Below are positions 39,478-47,948 of a stretch of DNA of 64,000 nt, piece by piece; position 1 is the stretch's first letter, and every line of letters starts with the position of its first letter. The position numbers were made by a program, and so were the translations under genes. Below the pieces are notes generated by a model. That model was not told the DNA's origin. It saw only the letters and a list, made by a program, of their open reading frames with translations, and searched no databases. Origin of the DNA: Egibacteraceae bacterium (GTDB lineage: Bacteria; Actinomycetota; Nitriliruptoria; Euzebyales; Egibacteraceae); assembly GCA_040905805.1 (NCBI GenBank), contig JBBDQS010000136.1, forward strand, positions 18,696 to 82,695. Direction: 5' to 3'.

Positions 39478-41274
39478 ATGGCGAAGACGAAGGTTTCGGG
39501 ACCGGATCCGGTCCCGGTCCCCGCCGACCAGCACCTCACGAGCCGACTGTGGGAGCGAGCCGAGTCCGGCAGCGCCCGGGAGGCCCTGCGCTACCACGAC
39601 GGTGCAGGCTGGCGGGGGGTGACGTGGACCCAGCTCGGGGAGCGCGTCCGTGGCGTGGCCGCCGGCCTGATCGCGACGGGCATCGAGCCGGGCGATCGGG
39701 TGGCGATCATGTCCGGCACGCGCCTGGAGTGGACGATCGCCGATCTTGCGATCCTGGCCGTCGGAGGGGTGACGGTCCCGATCTACGAGACGAGCTCTGC
39801 CGACCAGTGCGCGTGGATCCTCCGCGACGCCGGCGTCAAGGTCGCCGTCGTGGAGCTCGCCGACCACGCCAAGACGCTCGACACGGCGCGGGAGCAGGCG
39901 CCGGACTTCGGGGAGATCTTCGTGCTGGCCGACGGCGGTCTGGAGACGCTGGCTGAGCGCGGCGACGACACGCAGGCGGATCAGGTCACCGTGCGCTCCC
40001 AGGCGCTCACGACCGACCACCTGGCGTCCATCATCTACACCTCCGGCACGACGGGGAACCCAAAGGGGTGCATGCTGACCCACGGCAACCTCGTGTGGAC
40101 CGCCCGCCAGGTCGAGGTCAACCTCAAGGCGCTGTTCCACGCCGACGACTCGACGCTGTTGTTCCTGCCGCTGGCCCACGTGTTCGCCCGGCTGATCCAG
40201 TTCGCCTGCCTGGAGGCCGACGTGCAGATGGGCTACGCCCGCTCGGTCGACACCCTGCTGGAAGACCTTGCGTCCTACCAGCCCACGTTCCTGCTGGCGG
40301 TCCCGCGCGTCTTCGAGAAGGTGTTCAATGGTGCGCAGCGCAAGGCGCAGGGCGCCAAGCGCAAGGTCTTCGACTTCGCCGTGGCGACCGGGGAGCAGTG
40401 GTCGACCGCTGTGGACCAGGGGCGCGACCCCGGCCTGCTCACCAACCTCAAGCGCGGGGTGGTGGACAAGCTCGTGTACGCCAAGCTGAAGGACGCCATG
40501 GGCGGTCGGATCACCTACTGCGTGTCCGGTGGCGCGCCCTTGGCCCCCTACCTCGCCCACTTCTTCCACGCCGCGGGGGTGACCATCCTCGAGGGCTACG
40601 GCCTGACCGAGACGACCGCGCCCGCCACGGTGAACATGCCAGATGCGATGCGCATCGGCACGGTCGGCCGTCCGCTGTCGGGCGTGGAGATCCAGATCGC
40701 CGACGACGGCGAGATCATGATCCGGGGCGGCAACGTCTTCACCGGCTACTACCACAACGACGCGGCCACCGCGGAGGTGCTCACCGACGACGGCTGGTTC
40801 ACCACCGGTGACCTCGGTGAGCTCGACGCCGACGGCTTCTTGAAGATCACCGGACGCAAGAAGGAGATCATCGTCACGGCCGGGGGTAAGAACGTGGCTC
40901 CAGCCGTGCTCGAGGAGCGGCTCAAGGCCCACCGGCTCGTGTCGCAGGCGATGGTCGTCGGCGACGACCGGCCGTTCATCGGGGCGTTGCTGACCCTGGA
41001 CCCCGAGGAGCTCGCCGCCTACGCGCGGGAGCAGGGGCTGTCGGGCACCAGCGCCGCACAGCTGAGCGAGGACGCGACGGTGCAGACCGAGGTGCAGAAG
41101 GCGGTCGACCATGCCAACGCCGCGGTGAGCAAGGCCGAGTCCATCCGCAAGGTGGTGGTGCTCGACCGCGATTTCACCCAGGACGACGGCGAGCTGACGC
41201 CCACGCTCAAGCTGCGTCGCCGCGACGTGCACCAGCACTTCGCCGCTGAGATCGAAGGGCTCTACGCGAAGTAG
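39478..41274 (+). CDS. Long-chain fatty acid-CoA ligase (FadD15-like)
   Basis: A 598-residue AMP-forming ligase: P-loop IIYTSGTTGNPKG, LPLAHVFAR, GYGLTETTA (AMP binding), GDLGELDADGFLKITGRKKE and the C-terminal Lys region SKAESIRKVVVLDRDFTQDDGELTPTLK. The long insert EKVFNGAQRKAQGAKRKVFDFA identifies the long-chain acyl-CoA synthetase branch. CAGGAG lies nine bases before ATG 39478, with TACATT (39427) as a possible -10. It begins a block resembling the mycobacterial fadD15-SRPBCC-ArsA region. Confidence 0.92.
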   Translation: MAKTKVSGPDPVPVPADQHLTSRLWERAESGSAREALRYHDGAGWRGVTWTQLGERVRGVAAGLIATGIEPGDRVAIMSGTRLEWTIADLAILAVGGVTVPIYETSSADQCAWILRDAGVKVAVVELADHAKTLDTAREQAPDFGEIFVLADGGLETLAERGDDTQADQVTVRSQALTTDHLASIIYTSGTTGNPKGCMLTHGNLVWTARQVEVNLKALFHADDSTLLFLPLAHVFARLIQFACLEADVQMGYARSVDTLLEDLASYQPTFLLAVPRVFEKVFNGAQRKAQGAKRKVFDFAVATGEQWSTAVDQGRDPGLLTNLKRGVVDKLVYAKLKDAMGGRITYCVSGGAPLAPYLAHFFHAAGVTILEGYGLTETTAPATVNMPDAMRIGTVGRPLSGVEIQIADDGEIMIRGGNVFTGYYHNDAATAEVLTDDGWFTTGDLGELDADGFLKITGRKKEIIVTAGGKNVAPAVLEERLKAHRLVSQAMVVGDDRPFIGALLTLDPEELAAYAREQGLSGTSAAQLSEDATVQTEVQKAVDHANAAVSKAESIRKVVVLDRDFTQDDGELTPTLKLRRRDVHQHFAAEIEGLYAK

Positions 41275-41291
41275 CCGGGCCGGATCCGCGG

Positions 41292-42101
41292 GTGCACAGG
41301 CTGCGGCGTCTCGCGTACGGGGCGGCCCGTGGGGCTGTCAGGCGTGCGCCGCCGGCCGTGCGCGAGGTGGGGCTGGCGCTGGGGGCGCGCGCCGTCGACG
41401 GCCCGGCGCTGCTGCCCGGGCCGCCGCTGGGGCCGGTGCTCGTCGTGGCGCCGCATCCCGACGACGAGTCGATCGGCTGCGGGGGTGCCATCGCCCGCCA
41501 CGTCGACCGCGGCGACGCGGTGACCGTACTCGTAGCCACCAGCGGCGAGGCCACCGCCGGTGGACCGGCGCGGCGCGGCGCGCTCGGTCCGGCCCGGGAA
41601 GCGGAGTGCCGGGCGGCCTGCGGCACGCTGGGGTCCCGGGAGCCCGTGTTCGCCAGGCTGCCGGACGGGGCGCTGTCGGACCACGTCGACGAGCTGGCCG
41701 CGGTGGTACACGACCTCGGCGCCCGCTGCGCTGTCGTCTACGTGCCGGCCGTCCTGGATCCGCACCGCGACCACCGGGCGGCCAACCGCGCGCTCGCGGC
41801 GGCGGGGCTCAGCGCCGACGTCTACGGCTACGAGGTGTGGTCGCCGGCTCCGGTCGACGTCGTCCTGGACGTCACCCAGGTGTATCCGCGCAAGGAAGCG
41901 GCGCTGCGGTGCTACGCCGTGGCGCTCGACTCGGTCGACTACGTCCGCACTGCCGCTGGGCTGGCGGCGTACCGCAGTGCCGTCGGAGGCCTGGGCGGCC
42001 AGGGATTCGCCGAGGGCTTCGTGCGGTGCAGCGCGGCCGAGCACGCCGCGCTCACCGCCCGCGCCTGCTCGGACGATCCTCCACCGCAACGTCCGCCATG
42101 A
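41292..42101 (+). CDS. PIG-L/LmbE-family zinc deacetylase
   Basis: A 269-residue protein with the metal motif APHPDDESIGCGG (about 53-65) and the second histidine site in VLDPHRDHRAANRAL. The family includes MshB and N-acetylglucosaminyl-lipid deacetylases. The Arg-rich N-terminus LRRLAYGAARGAVRR could bind membrane. Mycothiol-type or cell-wall glycan substrates are both possible. It starts at GTG 41292, 17 bp after the acyl-CoA ligase. Confidence 0.85.
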   Translation: MHRLRRLAYGAARGAVRRAPPAVREVGLALGARAVDGPALLPGPPLGPVLVVAPHPDDESIGCGGAIARHVDRGDAVTVLVATSGEATAGGPARRGALGPAREAECRAACGTLGSREPVFARLPDGALSDHVDELAAVVHDLGARCAVVYVPAVLDPHRDHRAANRALAAAGLSADVYGYEVWSPAPVDVVLDVTQVYPRKEAALRCYAVALDSVDYVRTAAGLAAYRSAVGGLGGQGFAEGFVRCSAAEHAALTARACSDDPPPQRPP

Positions 42102-42142
42102 CGGGACCTCGACGGGGGACGTTGAAGGCTGAACGCGGACGC

Positions 42143-42148
42143 TAAGGT
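42143..42148 (+). promoter_or_regulatory. Leaderless -10 element (TAAGGT) for the rhomboid gene
   Basis: TAAGGT ends seven bases before GTG 42156. An in-frame GTG at 42147 overlaps the box and would not be in the transcript, which decides the start. Confidence 0.5.
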
Positions 42149-42155
42149 GGAGGTG

Positions 42156-42989
42156 GTGACCGCCAACATCTCGCTGCCGACCTGCTACCGCCATCCCGAT
42201 CGGGAGACACGCCTGTCCTGCTCGTCGTGCGCGCGCCCCACCTGTGTGGAGTGCGTGCACCGCGCCGACGTGGGGCAGAAGTGCCGGGATTGCGCCGCCC
42301 CGCAGGGCAACGCCGAGGTCATCACCGCCGACCAGATCCGCACCGGCGCACGCCGGTCGGCGCCGGTGGCGTTCACCCTGCTCGCCGTGAACCTCGTCAT
42401 CCATGCCGCGGGCATGTTCGACGCGTCCGTGCAGCAGCAGGTGTTCCAGGTGGGCGCGCAGGTCAACGGGCTGGTGGCCCAAGGCGAGTGGTACCGCCTG
42501 TTCAGCGCCGCGTTCCTGCACTCGCCGCAGATGCTCATGCACATCCTGTTCAACATGTTCGCGCTGTACCTGTTCGGGCCCCAGCTGGAGCGTGACGCGG
42601 GCAGCCTGCCCTTCGCCGGGCTGTACCTGGCGTCGGCCCTGGCCGGTGGTGCGGCGTTCTTCGTCGCCAATCCCGGCGGCGTGGCGGTCGGGGCGTCGGG
42701 TGCGATCTTCGGGCTCTTCGGGGCGTGGCTCGCCGCGTCGATCCGTAACCGTCACACCCCTGCCGGCCAGGCGGGGCTCCGCCAGCTCCTGGTGCTGCTC
42801 GGCATCAACCTCGCCCTGCCGCTGTTCGTGCCCGGCATCGCCTGGGAGGCCCACGTGGGCGGTCTTGTCGCCGGGTTCGCCATCGCCGTCCTGTGGTTCC
42901 CCTTCGCGCGGCACCCGCGCGCCGTCATCCTGCGCACGCTCGTCGCCATGCTGGTGGGTGCCGCGGCGCTCGCGTTCGTGCTGGGCTAG
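42156..42989 (+). CDS. Rhomboid-family intramembrane serine protease with N-terminal zinc finger
   Basis: A 277-residue protein. Residues 1-50 hold a B-box-like zinc finger (CYRHPDRETRLSCSSCARP, then CVECVHRADVGQKCRDC). The six-helix rhomboid domain follows with HILFNMFALYLFG, the catalytic Ser in GASGAIFGLFG and the catalytic His in EAHVGGLVAGF. It cleaves transmembrane substrates within the membrane. Zinc-finger rhomboids are common in actinobacteria; the finger may recruit substrate. Leaderless GTG start at 42156. Confidence 0.92.
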   Translation: MTANISLPTCYRHPDRETRLSCSSCARPTCVECVHRADVGQKCRDCAAPQGNAEVITADQIRTGARRSAPVAFTLLAVNLVIHAAGMFDASVQQQVFQVGAQVNGLVAQGEWYRLFSAAFLHSPQMLMHILFNMFALYLFGPQLERDAGSLPFAGLYLASALAGGAAFFVANPGGVAVGASGAIFGLFGAWLAASIRNRHTPAGQAGLRQLLVLLGINLALPLFVPGIAWEAHVGGLVAGFAIAVLWFPFARHPRAVILRTLVAMLVGAAALAFVLG

Positions 42990-42999
42990 GTGCTCGGCC

Positions 43000-43005
43000 T
43001 ACCCT
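43000..43005 (+). promoter_or_regulatory. Leaderless -10 element (TACCCT)
   Basis: TACCCT ends seven bases before ATG 43013. Confidence 0.45.
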
Positions 43006-43012
43006 GGGCAGC

Positions 43013-43531
43013 ATGCGCATCCAGGCCTGGGACTCAGTGTTCGTCCGGGCCCGGCGAACCGACGTCCACCCCATCCTGGCCGACGTCGCCCGGTACGGGC
43101 GGTGGTGGCCTGCCGTGAGCAGTCGGGACCTCGGCACCCGTGTGGCCGTGACGCTCAGCCCACCCGGCATCGCCCGGCGCACGCAGCGCTTCAGGGTCGC
43201 GGTCACCAAGGAGCGCCCCGCCAAGGGCGTGCGGATGCGCTACACGGGTGACCTGGCGGGCGACGCGGAGTGGTACTACCTGGACGAGCCGGCCGGCACG
43301 GTCGTGCACTACCTGCTCACCGCGGAGGTCGCGGACCGGGGATGGCGCCGACGCCTGACCGATCACCGGGCAGCGATCCGCCAGGGACTCGACACGGTGA
43401 AGGACCGCCTCGAGGACGGCCGGATCCCCGGGACGGAACCCCATCCGCGGCTGCTCGCCGACCAACGGGCGGCCATCGCGGAGTTCCGCGCGGCCGTCGC
43501 CGCGCACGCCCGTGCGACGGGGGGCCGGTAG
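43013..43531 (+). CDS. SRPBCC-fold (polyketide cyclase/START-like) protein
   Basis: A 172-residue protein whose first 140 residues fit the SRPBCC fold: VFVRARRTDVHPILADVARYGRWWPAVSS at the start, alternating beta strands, and the long C-terminal helix GLDTVKDRLEDG. SRPBCC proteins bind hydrophobic ligands. Family confident; ligand unknown. Leaderless start. It is followed after one base by a zinc-ribbon membrane-protein gene. Confidence 0.8.
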   Translation: MRIQAWDSVFVRARRTDVHPILADVARYGRWWPAVSSRDLGTRVAVTLSPPGIARRTQRFRVAVTKERPAKGVRMRYTGDLAGDAEWYYLDEPAGTVVHYLLTAEVADRGWRRRLTDHRAAIRQGLDTVKDRLEDGRIPGTEPHPRLLADQRAAIAEFRAAVAAHARATGGR

Positions 43532-43532
43532 G

Positions 43533-44153
43533 GTGCGCTGCGCCGAGTGCGGGACGACCAACGCCGAGACGGCCGACTGGTGCGCCCGGTGCTTCGGGCC
43601 CCTGCGGGCGGCGGCGCCGGCCCAGGAGCCGCAGCCGGCACCGCCTGCGGCACCCGCGGCCGAACCGGTGCTCCCGGCGGGCCTGCGGCGACGCGACGGC
43701 GACCTGGAGTGGGAGTGCCCGCGCTGCGGGCGGTGGGAGTCGGTGGCATCGCTGGACTGTGCCGCGTGCCACGTCACCATCACCCCACAGGGTGACGGTG
43801 GGGACCCGGCCGCGGCCGCCCGTCGGCTCGCCGAGCCGTGGGTGGCAGCCCTGGCGTTGTCGGCGGTGGTCCCCGGAGCCGGGCACATCGGTCTGGGGCG
43901 CTACGGGGCGGGCCTCACCCGTGCGCTGCTGTTCGCGGCGTGGGTCGTCGGCGGTGCTGCCCTGTGGGTTGCCCGTGGGATGCCGGCCGGCGGACCCTTC
44001 GTGCTGGGCGCAGGACTGCTGTGGGCCGGCACGCTGGTGGACATCGGGGCCTTGCGGCGAGGCCGCCGGGAGGTCCTCGGCCGCCGGTCCCTGCGGTGGC
44101 TGGCCGTGGGGGTCGTGCTCCTCACGGCCGTGGGTGTCCTCGCGACCACGTAG
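43533..44153 (+). CDS. Double zinc-ribbon membrane protein
   Basis: A 206-residue protein. The N-terminus has a zinc ribbon MRCAECGTTNAETADWCARC and a Pro/Ala linker, then a second ribbon CPRCGRWESVASLDCAAC; four hydrophobic segments follow from about residue 105 to the end. The second half resembles TM2-like or DUF4870-type small membrane regions, but no exact family is clear. GTG 43533 begins one base after the previous stop. Confidence 0.78.
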   Translation: MRCAECGTTNAETADWCARCFGPLRAAAPAQEPQPAPPAAPAAEPVLPAGLRRRDGDLEWECPRCGRWESVASLDCAACHVTITPQGDGGDPAAAARRLAEPWVAALALSAVVPGAGHIGLGRYGAGLTRALLFAAWVVGGAALWVARGMPAGGPFVLGAGLLWAGTLVDIGALRRGRREVLGRRSLRWLAVGVVLLTAVGVLATT

Positions 44154-44171
44154 CCTCTGCGGCGTCGCGAC

Positions 44172-44177
44172 GTAGGA
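44172..44177 (+). promoter_or_regulatory. -10 element (TAGGAT) before the second SRPBCC gene
   Basis: TAGGAT lies 48 bases before GTG 44226; the leader carries AGGAG, so this gene has a conventional leader. Confidence 0.4.
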
Positions 44178-44225
44178 TGATCAGCGCCACCCGATCGACG
44201 ATCCGACGATCCACAGGAGCGGCGC

Positions 44226-44663
44226 GTGAGCGAAGCGGTGTCCGAGAGCATCACGGTGCAGGCCGTTCCCGATGCGGTCATGGACGTGATCGCCGACTTC
44301 GAGGCGTATCCCGAGTGGCAGCGCGAGATCAAGGCCGTGGAGGTCCTGGAGACCGACGACGACGGGTGGGGCACGGCCGTGCGCTTCACCGTCGACGCCA
44401 AGATCTTCTCGATGACCTACGTGCTGGGGTACACCTACACCGACGACGCGATGCGCTGGACGCTGCTCGAGGGCGACCAGGTCAGCAAGATCGACGGCAG
44501 CTACCTCCTGGCGGACAAGGGCGACGGCACCACGGAGGTCACCTACCATCTCGAGGTCGTCCCGGCGATCTCCCTCCCCAAGATGGTCCGTCGCAAGGCC
44601 GCCCAGCGCATCGTCGAGGGTGCGCTCGCAGGCATGAAGGCGCGCGTCGAGGAACAGGCCTGA
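44226..44663 (+). CDS. SRPBCC-family protein (Rv2185c/TB16.3-like)
   Basis: A 145-residue protein with a compact SRPBCC/coenzyme-Q-binding-like fold: SITVQAVPDAVMDVIADFEAYPEWQ is the signature first helix, followed by repeated beta strands and a terminal helix. AGGAG lies six bases before GTG 44226. Its order relative to an acyl-CoA ligase upstream and an ArsA-like ATPase downstream mirrors the mycobacterial fadD15 region. Ligand unknown. Confidence 0.85.
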   Translation: MSEAVSESITVQAVPDAVMDVIADFEAYPEWQREIKAVEVLETDDDGWGTAVRFTVDAKIFSMTYVLGYTYTDDAMRWTLLEGDQVSKIDGSYLLADKGDGTTEVTYHLEVVPAISLPKMVRRKAAQRIVEGALAGMKARVEEQA

Positions 44664-45556
44664 GCCGCGGCAGCGGGACGCGGATCGCCACCATCGTGCT
44701 GGCGGCGCTCGTGCTGGTGTCGGCGTGTCGCACCGAGGACGAGCCCCCCGCTCCCGAGGGTCGCGATGGTGCCGACGACTCGGCCGAGCCGGTGCCCGCG
44801 GGGGACCTGGCCTACCTGGAGGGCGACGAGGGGGTGTCGGAGGTGACGGCGTGGTTCCTCCATGCCAACGAACCCGACCTGTGGGTGGCACCCGGAACCG
44901 TCCACCTCGACGCGCCGACCACGAGCCCGCTGGATGCAGCGATCGACGGGGTCGTGTCGGGTCGGCCCGGCAACCCCGAGGCTGCCCGGCGCCTCGCACC
45001 CCCGGGCACCAGGCTGCTCGGCGTCGATCTCGATGCGGGGGTGGCCACGGTGGACCTGTCCGGCTTCGCCATGCCCGCCGAGCGCACCGCCATCGAGGAG
45101 CAGGCCTTCGCCCAGCAGCTCGCGCACACCGCCACGCAGTTCCACGACGTCGATGCCGTCCGCCTGCATGTCCGCGGGCAGGCGGTGGCCGAGCTCTGGG
45201 GTCACCTCGACTGGTCGGAGCCCCAGACCGCCGACCCGGGCGCGCTCGCACCGGTCATCGTGGAGTCGCCGCGTTGGGCAGCGGTGCAGCCCGCCGGCTC
45301 CGTGACGGCCTCAGGCTCCCTGGCCGCAGCGGGCTCGACGGTCCAGCTCCGGCTGATCGACCCAACCGGCACCGTGGTCGAGGAAGCGTCCACGACCGCC
45401 TCCGAGGAGGACGTCGGGGGACGCGGACGGTGGGAGCACGCCTTCGAGACCGAGGCCGTGACACCGGGCAGGTGGGCGGTCGGCGCCGCCGAGCTCGAGG
45501 CACCTGCCGAGCGCGCGCCCTTCCGCATGGTCGTGCGCTTCGCGATCGAGGGCTGA
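44660..45556 (+). CDS. Lipoprotein with GerMN and Gmad2 domains
   Basis: A 298-residue secreted lipoprotein. A signal peptide with Arg residues and the lipobox LVSAC (Cys near 23) precedes a GerMN domain (about 50-160, EVTAWFLHANEPDLWV) and a C-terminal Gmad2-like beta domain. GerMN/Gmad2 proteins lie at the cell surface in Gram-positive bacteria. The start is unusual: CTG 44660 overlaps the previous stop and follows GAGGAA; the next option, GTG 44696, would leave a signal without positive charge. The sequence ends 19 bp before the ArsA-like gene. Confidence 0.72.
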   Translation: MSRGSGTRIATIVLAALVLVSACRTEDEPPAPEGRDGADDSAEPVPAGDLAYLEGDEGVSEVTAWFLHANEPDLWVAPGTVHLDAPTTSPLDAAIDGVVSGRPGNPEAARRLAPPGTRLLGVDLDAGVATVDLSGFAMPAERTAIEEQAFAQQLAHTATQFHDVDAVRLHVRGQAVAELWGHLDWSEPQTADPGALAPVIVESPRWAAVQPAGSVTASGSLAAAGSTVQLRLIDPTGTVVEEASTTASEEDVGGRGRWEHAFETEAVTPGRWAVGAAELEAPAERAPFRMVVRFAIEG

Positions 45557-45563
45557 CCGGCGG

Positions 45564-45569
45564 TAGGGT
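45564..45569 (+). promoter_or_regulatory. Leaderless -10 element (TAGGGT) for the ArsA-like gene
   Basis: TAGGGT ends six bases before GTG 45576, which is the first codon. Confidence 0.55.
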
Positions 45570-45575
45570 CGACGC

Positions 45576-46775
45576 GTGCGTGTCCTGCTGTTCACCGGCA
45601 AAGGCGGCGTCGGCAAGACGTCGGTGGCCGCCGCCACCGCCCTGCGTGCCGCCGACGCGGGCCTTCGGACCCTGGTCATCTCCACCGATCCGGCGCACAG
45701 CCTGGCCGACGCCCTCGACGTCGAGCTGGGTCCCCACCCCACCCGCGTCACCCACCTGCTCGAAGGCGAGCAGATCGACGCGCGCCAGCGGCTCGAGGAG
45801 AACTGGCGCGAGATCCAGTCCTACCTGGTCGCCCTGCTCTCCTGGGGTGGCGTGGGGGAGGTCGAGGCCGAGGAGCTGTCGGTCGTCCCGGGTCTGGAGG
45901 AGATCTTCAGCCTGATCGACGTCAAACGTCACGTCGAGGCAGGCCGGCACGACGTGCTGGTCGTGGACTGCGCGCCGACCGCCGAGACCCTGCGCCTGCT
46001 GAGCCTGCCCGACGTCCTCGGGTGGTACATGGAGCGCATCTTCCCGCGGGACGGTCGGGTGGCCCGCGCGGTGCGCCCGATGCTCGGCAGGGTGACGACC
46101 ATGCCGCTGCCCGAGGACTCGATGCTCGACTCGATCGGGCGTCTGCACCGCAACCTCGACGGCGTGCGGGAGATCCTGGCCGACGGCGCCACCACCAGTG
46201 TGCGACTGGTGCTCAACCCGGAGAAGATCGTCATCGCAGAGGCCCGGCGCACCTACACCTACCTGCAGCTGTTCGGGTACCACGTCGATGCCGTGGTCGT
46301 GAACCGCCTGCTCCCCGACGCGGTCAGGGACCCCTACTTCACGCGCTGGAAGGCCCTGCAGGCCTCACACCTGCAGACCGTCCGGGAGAGCTTCTCGGGG
46401 ATCCCCGTGCTGACCGCGCCCCTCTTCGACGACGAGCTGGTCGGCTGCGCCGCCCTCGGCCGCATGGCGGATGCGGTCTACGGCGACCGAGACGTCCAGG
46501 CGGTCCTCGCCCGTGCGGCTCCGCTGCACTTCGTCCGTGACGGCGCCGGTTGGATGCTCCACCTGGCGCTGCCCTTCGTGGACAAGCGTGAGGTCGACCT
46601 GCTCCATCGTGGCGACGAGCTGTACGTGAAGGTGGGGACCCACACGCGCTCGATCATGCTCCCCGCAGCGCTGCAGCGCTGCAGCGTCGGCGGCGCGCGC
46701 ATGGACGGCGGTCGGCTGACGGTGCGGTTCACGCAACCCGGCCCGGTGACCGCCGAGGCCAACCGCGGCGCATAG
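45576..46775 (+). CDS. ArsA/GET3-like P-loop ATPase
   Basis: A 399-residue ATPase with the deviant Walker A GKGGVGKTS (8-16), STDPAHSLADAL switch region and VVDCAPTAETLRLL. The C-terminal 90 residues are a small beta domain. Actinobacterial members sit beside FadD15-type ligases and SRPBCC proteins and are not linked to arsenite. No ArsB or ArsC operon is present. Function likely protein targeting or regulation; unproven. Leaderless GTG start. Confidence 0.9.
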   Translation: MRVLLFTGKGGVGKTSVAAATALRAADAGLRTLVISTDPAHSLADALDVELGPHPTRVTHLLEGEQIDARQRLEENWREIQSYLVALLSWGGVGEVEAEELSVVPGLEEIFSLIDVKRHVEAGRHDVLVVDCAPTAETLRLLSLPDVLGWYMERIFPRDGRVARAVRPMLGRVTTMPLPEDSMLDSIGRLHRNLDGVREILADGATTSVRLVLNPEKIVIAEARRTYTYLQLFGYHVDAVVVNRLLPDAVRDPYFTRWKALQASHLQTVRESFSGIPVLTAPLFDDELVGCAALGRMADAVYGDRDVQAVLARAAPLHFVRDGAGWMLHLALPFVDKREVDLLHRGDELYVKVGTHTRSIMLPAALQRCSVGGARMDGGRLTVRFTQPGPVTAEANRGA

Positions 46776-46778
46776 AAT
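46773..46778 (+). promoter_or_regulatory. -10 element (TAGAAT)
   Basis: TAGAAT overlaps the ArsA-like stop codon and precedes GTG 46807 with a short leader containing GGAG. Confidence 0.45.
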
Positions 46779-46806
46779 CGGGCCCGATCGCGAAACGGAG
46801 TTCTCG

Positions 46807-47169
46807 GTGACCAATCTGACCCGTGCCACAGGAGCCCTCCTGATCGTCGTGGGCGTCGTGGCCTACGTGGTCACGAACGCCGCCAGCCCGACCGCCCTGG
46901 CTCCCGCCGTGGTGGGGTTGCCCATCCTCGTCCTGGGGCTGCTCGCAGGCCGGGAGACGGTGCACCGCCACATGATCCATGCGGCCCTGGTGGTGGCGCT
47001 GCTGGGCGCACTGGGCACCCTGCCCATGGTCCTTGGCCTCCTGACCGGCGACACCGGAGCGGCGGAGGTCACCTCGACCGTGACGGCGGTCCTCTGCGTC
47101 GGCTACGTCGCGCTCGGGGTGCGCTCGTTCGTCGCGGCCCGGCGGGCACGGGAGACCAGCCCGGCCTGA
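46807..47169 (+). CDS. Small membrane protein with four helices
   Basis: A 120-residue protein with hydrophobic helices at about 8-25, 30-46, 56-77 and 88-106 and an Arg-rich end. GGAG lies seven bases before GTG 46807. It follows the ArsA-like gene, a position taken by a short conserved protein in mycobacteria, but similarity was not tested. Function unknown. Confidence 0.72.
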   Translation: MTNLTRATGALLIVVGVVAYVVTNAASPTALAPAVVGLPILVLGLLAGRETVHRHMIHAALVVALLGALGTLPMVLGLLTGDTGAAEVTSTVTAVLCVGYVALGVRSFVAARRARETSPA

Positions 47170-47171
47170 GG

Positions 47172-47528
47172 TCACCCCCGGCGGCGTTGCAGGTACCGCC
47201 TGGCGAACTGGGTGATCGCCGCGTTGGTGAAGCGGTCGGTGAACAGCTTGGGCGTCACGGGGGGACAGCCCTGCATGTACGCCACCAGGCGCGTGACCAG
47301 CGACTCGACCTCCTTGCGGTACCGGTCCCCGTGCTGATGGCCCAGCGACAGCAGCTCCTCGCAGAGGTCGCAGTAGTCGCCCGGGGTGACGTCATCGGGC
47401 AGCATCTCGGACAGGAGCCGCACGAACCCCTTGAAGCGCGCGTCCTGGGTGTAGTCGAAGCGCACGTCGTCCAGCCGCGTAGAGGCGGAGAACCTCTTGA
47501 ACGCAGCGGTGCTCTCCGTTCGGGGCAT
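47172..47528 (-). CDS. Hypothetical helical protein
   Basis: A 118-residue soluble protein rich in helices, with FVRLLSEMLPDD, CDLCEELLSLGHQHGDRY and FTNAAITQFARRYLQRRR. There is no motif that I recognise. The ATG at 47528 is chosen; a GTG a few codons upstream is possible. It is convergent with the membrane-protein gene with a two-base gap. The 144-bp spacer upstream separates it from a divergent leaderless gene. Confidence 0.68.
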   Translation of the reverse strand: MPRTESTAAFKRFSASTRLDDVRFDYTQDARFKGFVRLLSEMLPDDVTPGDYCDLCEELLSLGHQHGDRYRKEVESLVTRLVAYMQGCPPVTPKLFTDRFTNAAITQFARRYLQRRRG

Positions 47529-47672
47529 GTCAGGAACGCTGCCCACCGTGCGGTGGCGGCGTGCCGGTCGTCTCGCGCTGGGAGTGGGTGTGCATGGCGC
47601 CGCCTGCAACGTAACCCATGCCGTCCGCGACCGGAAGGACCGAAACGCGGCGGTCGGGCACGAGGACGCGCA

Positions 47673-47678
47673 TAGACT
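47673..47678 (+). promoter_or_regulatory. Leaderless -10 element (TAGACT)
   Basis: TAGACT ends six bases before ATG 47685. Confidence 0.5.
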
Positions 47679-47684
47679 GCGGCA

Positions 47685-47912
47685 ATGCCTGAGGACGCCC
47701 ACCGCCACGACGGCCCCGAAGGCCGCCAGGAATGTCTTATGTGCCCGATCTGTGTCGTCCTTCAGGCGCTGAGCACGTCTCGTCCCGAGGTCACCCGGCA
47801 TCTGGTGGCCGCCAGCCGGGAGCTGAGCCTGGCGCTGAGAGCGATCCTCGACGACCACACCGAGACGGACGAGAGCCCCGATGGGCAGCTGCGACGTATC
47901 AAGATCGACTGA
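47685..47912 (+). CDS. Small Cys-rich protein next to baeRF gene
   Basis: A 75-residue protein with Cys17, Cys20 and Cys23 in ECLMCPICVVLQAL, then a helical segment RPEVTRHLVAASRELSLALRAIL. Similar short CPIC proteins occur beside glucokinase-type genes in actinobacteria as I recall, but I cannot test it. It could bind one metal ion, perhaps as a dimer. Leaderless start; the baeRF gene begins 36 bp later. Confidence 0.72.
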   Translation: MPEDAHRHDGPEGRQECLMCPICVVLQALSTSRPEVTRHLVAASRELSLALRAILDDHTETDESPDGQLRRIKID

Positions 47913-47948
47913 GCGGGGCAGATCACCTTCGAATGGAAGGAGACACCA

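Noticed and set aside
45576..46775. Arsenic resistance role for the ArsA-like ATPase
   Set aside because: No arsB, arsD or functional arsC is present, and the nearby ArsC-like protein lacks its cysteine and is 16 kb away.
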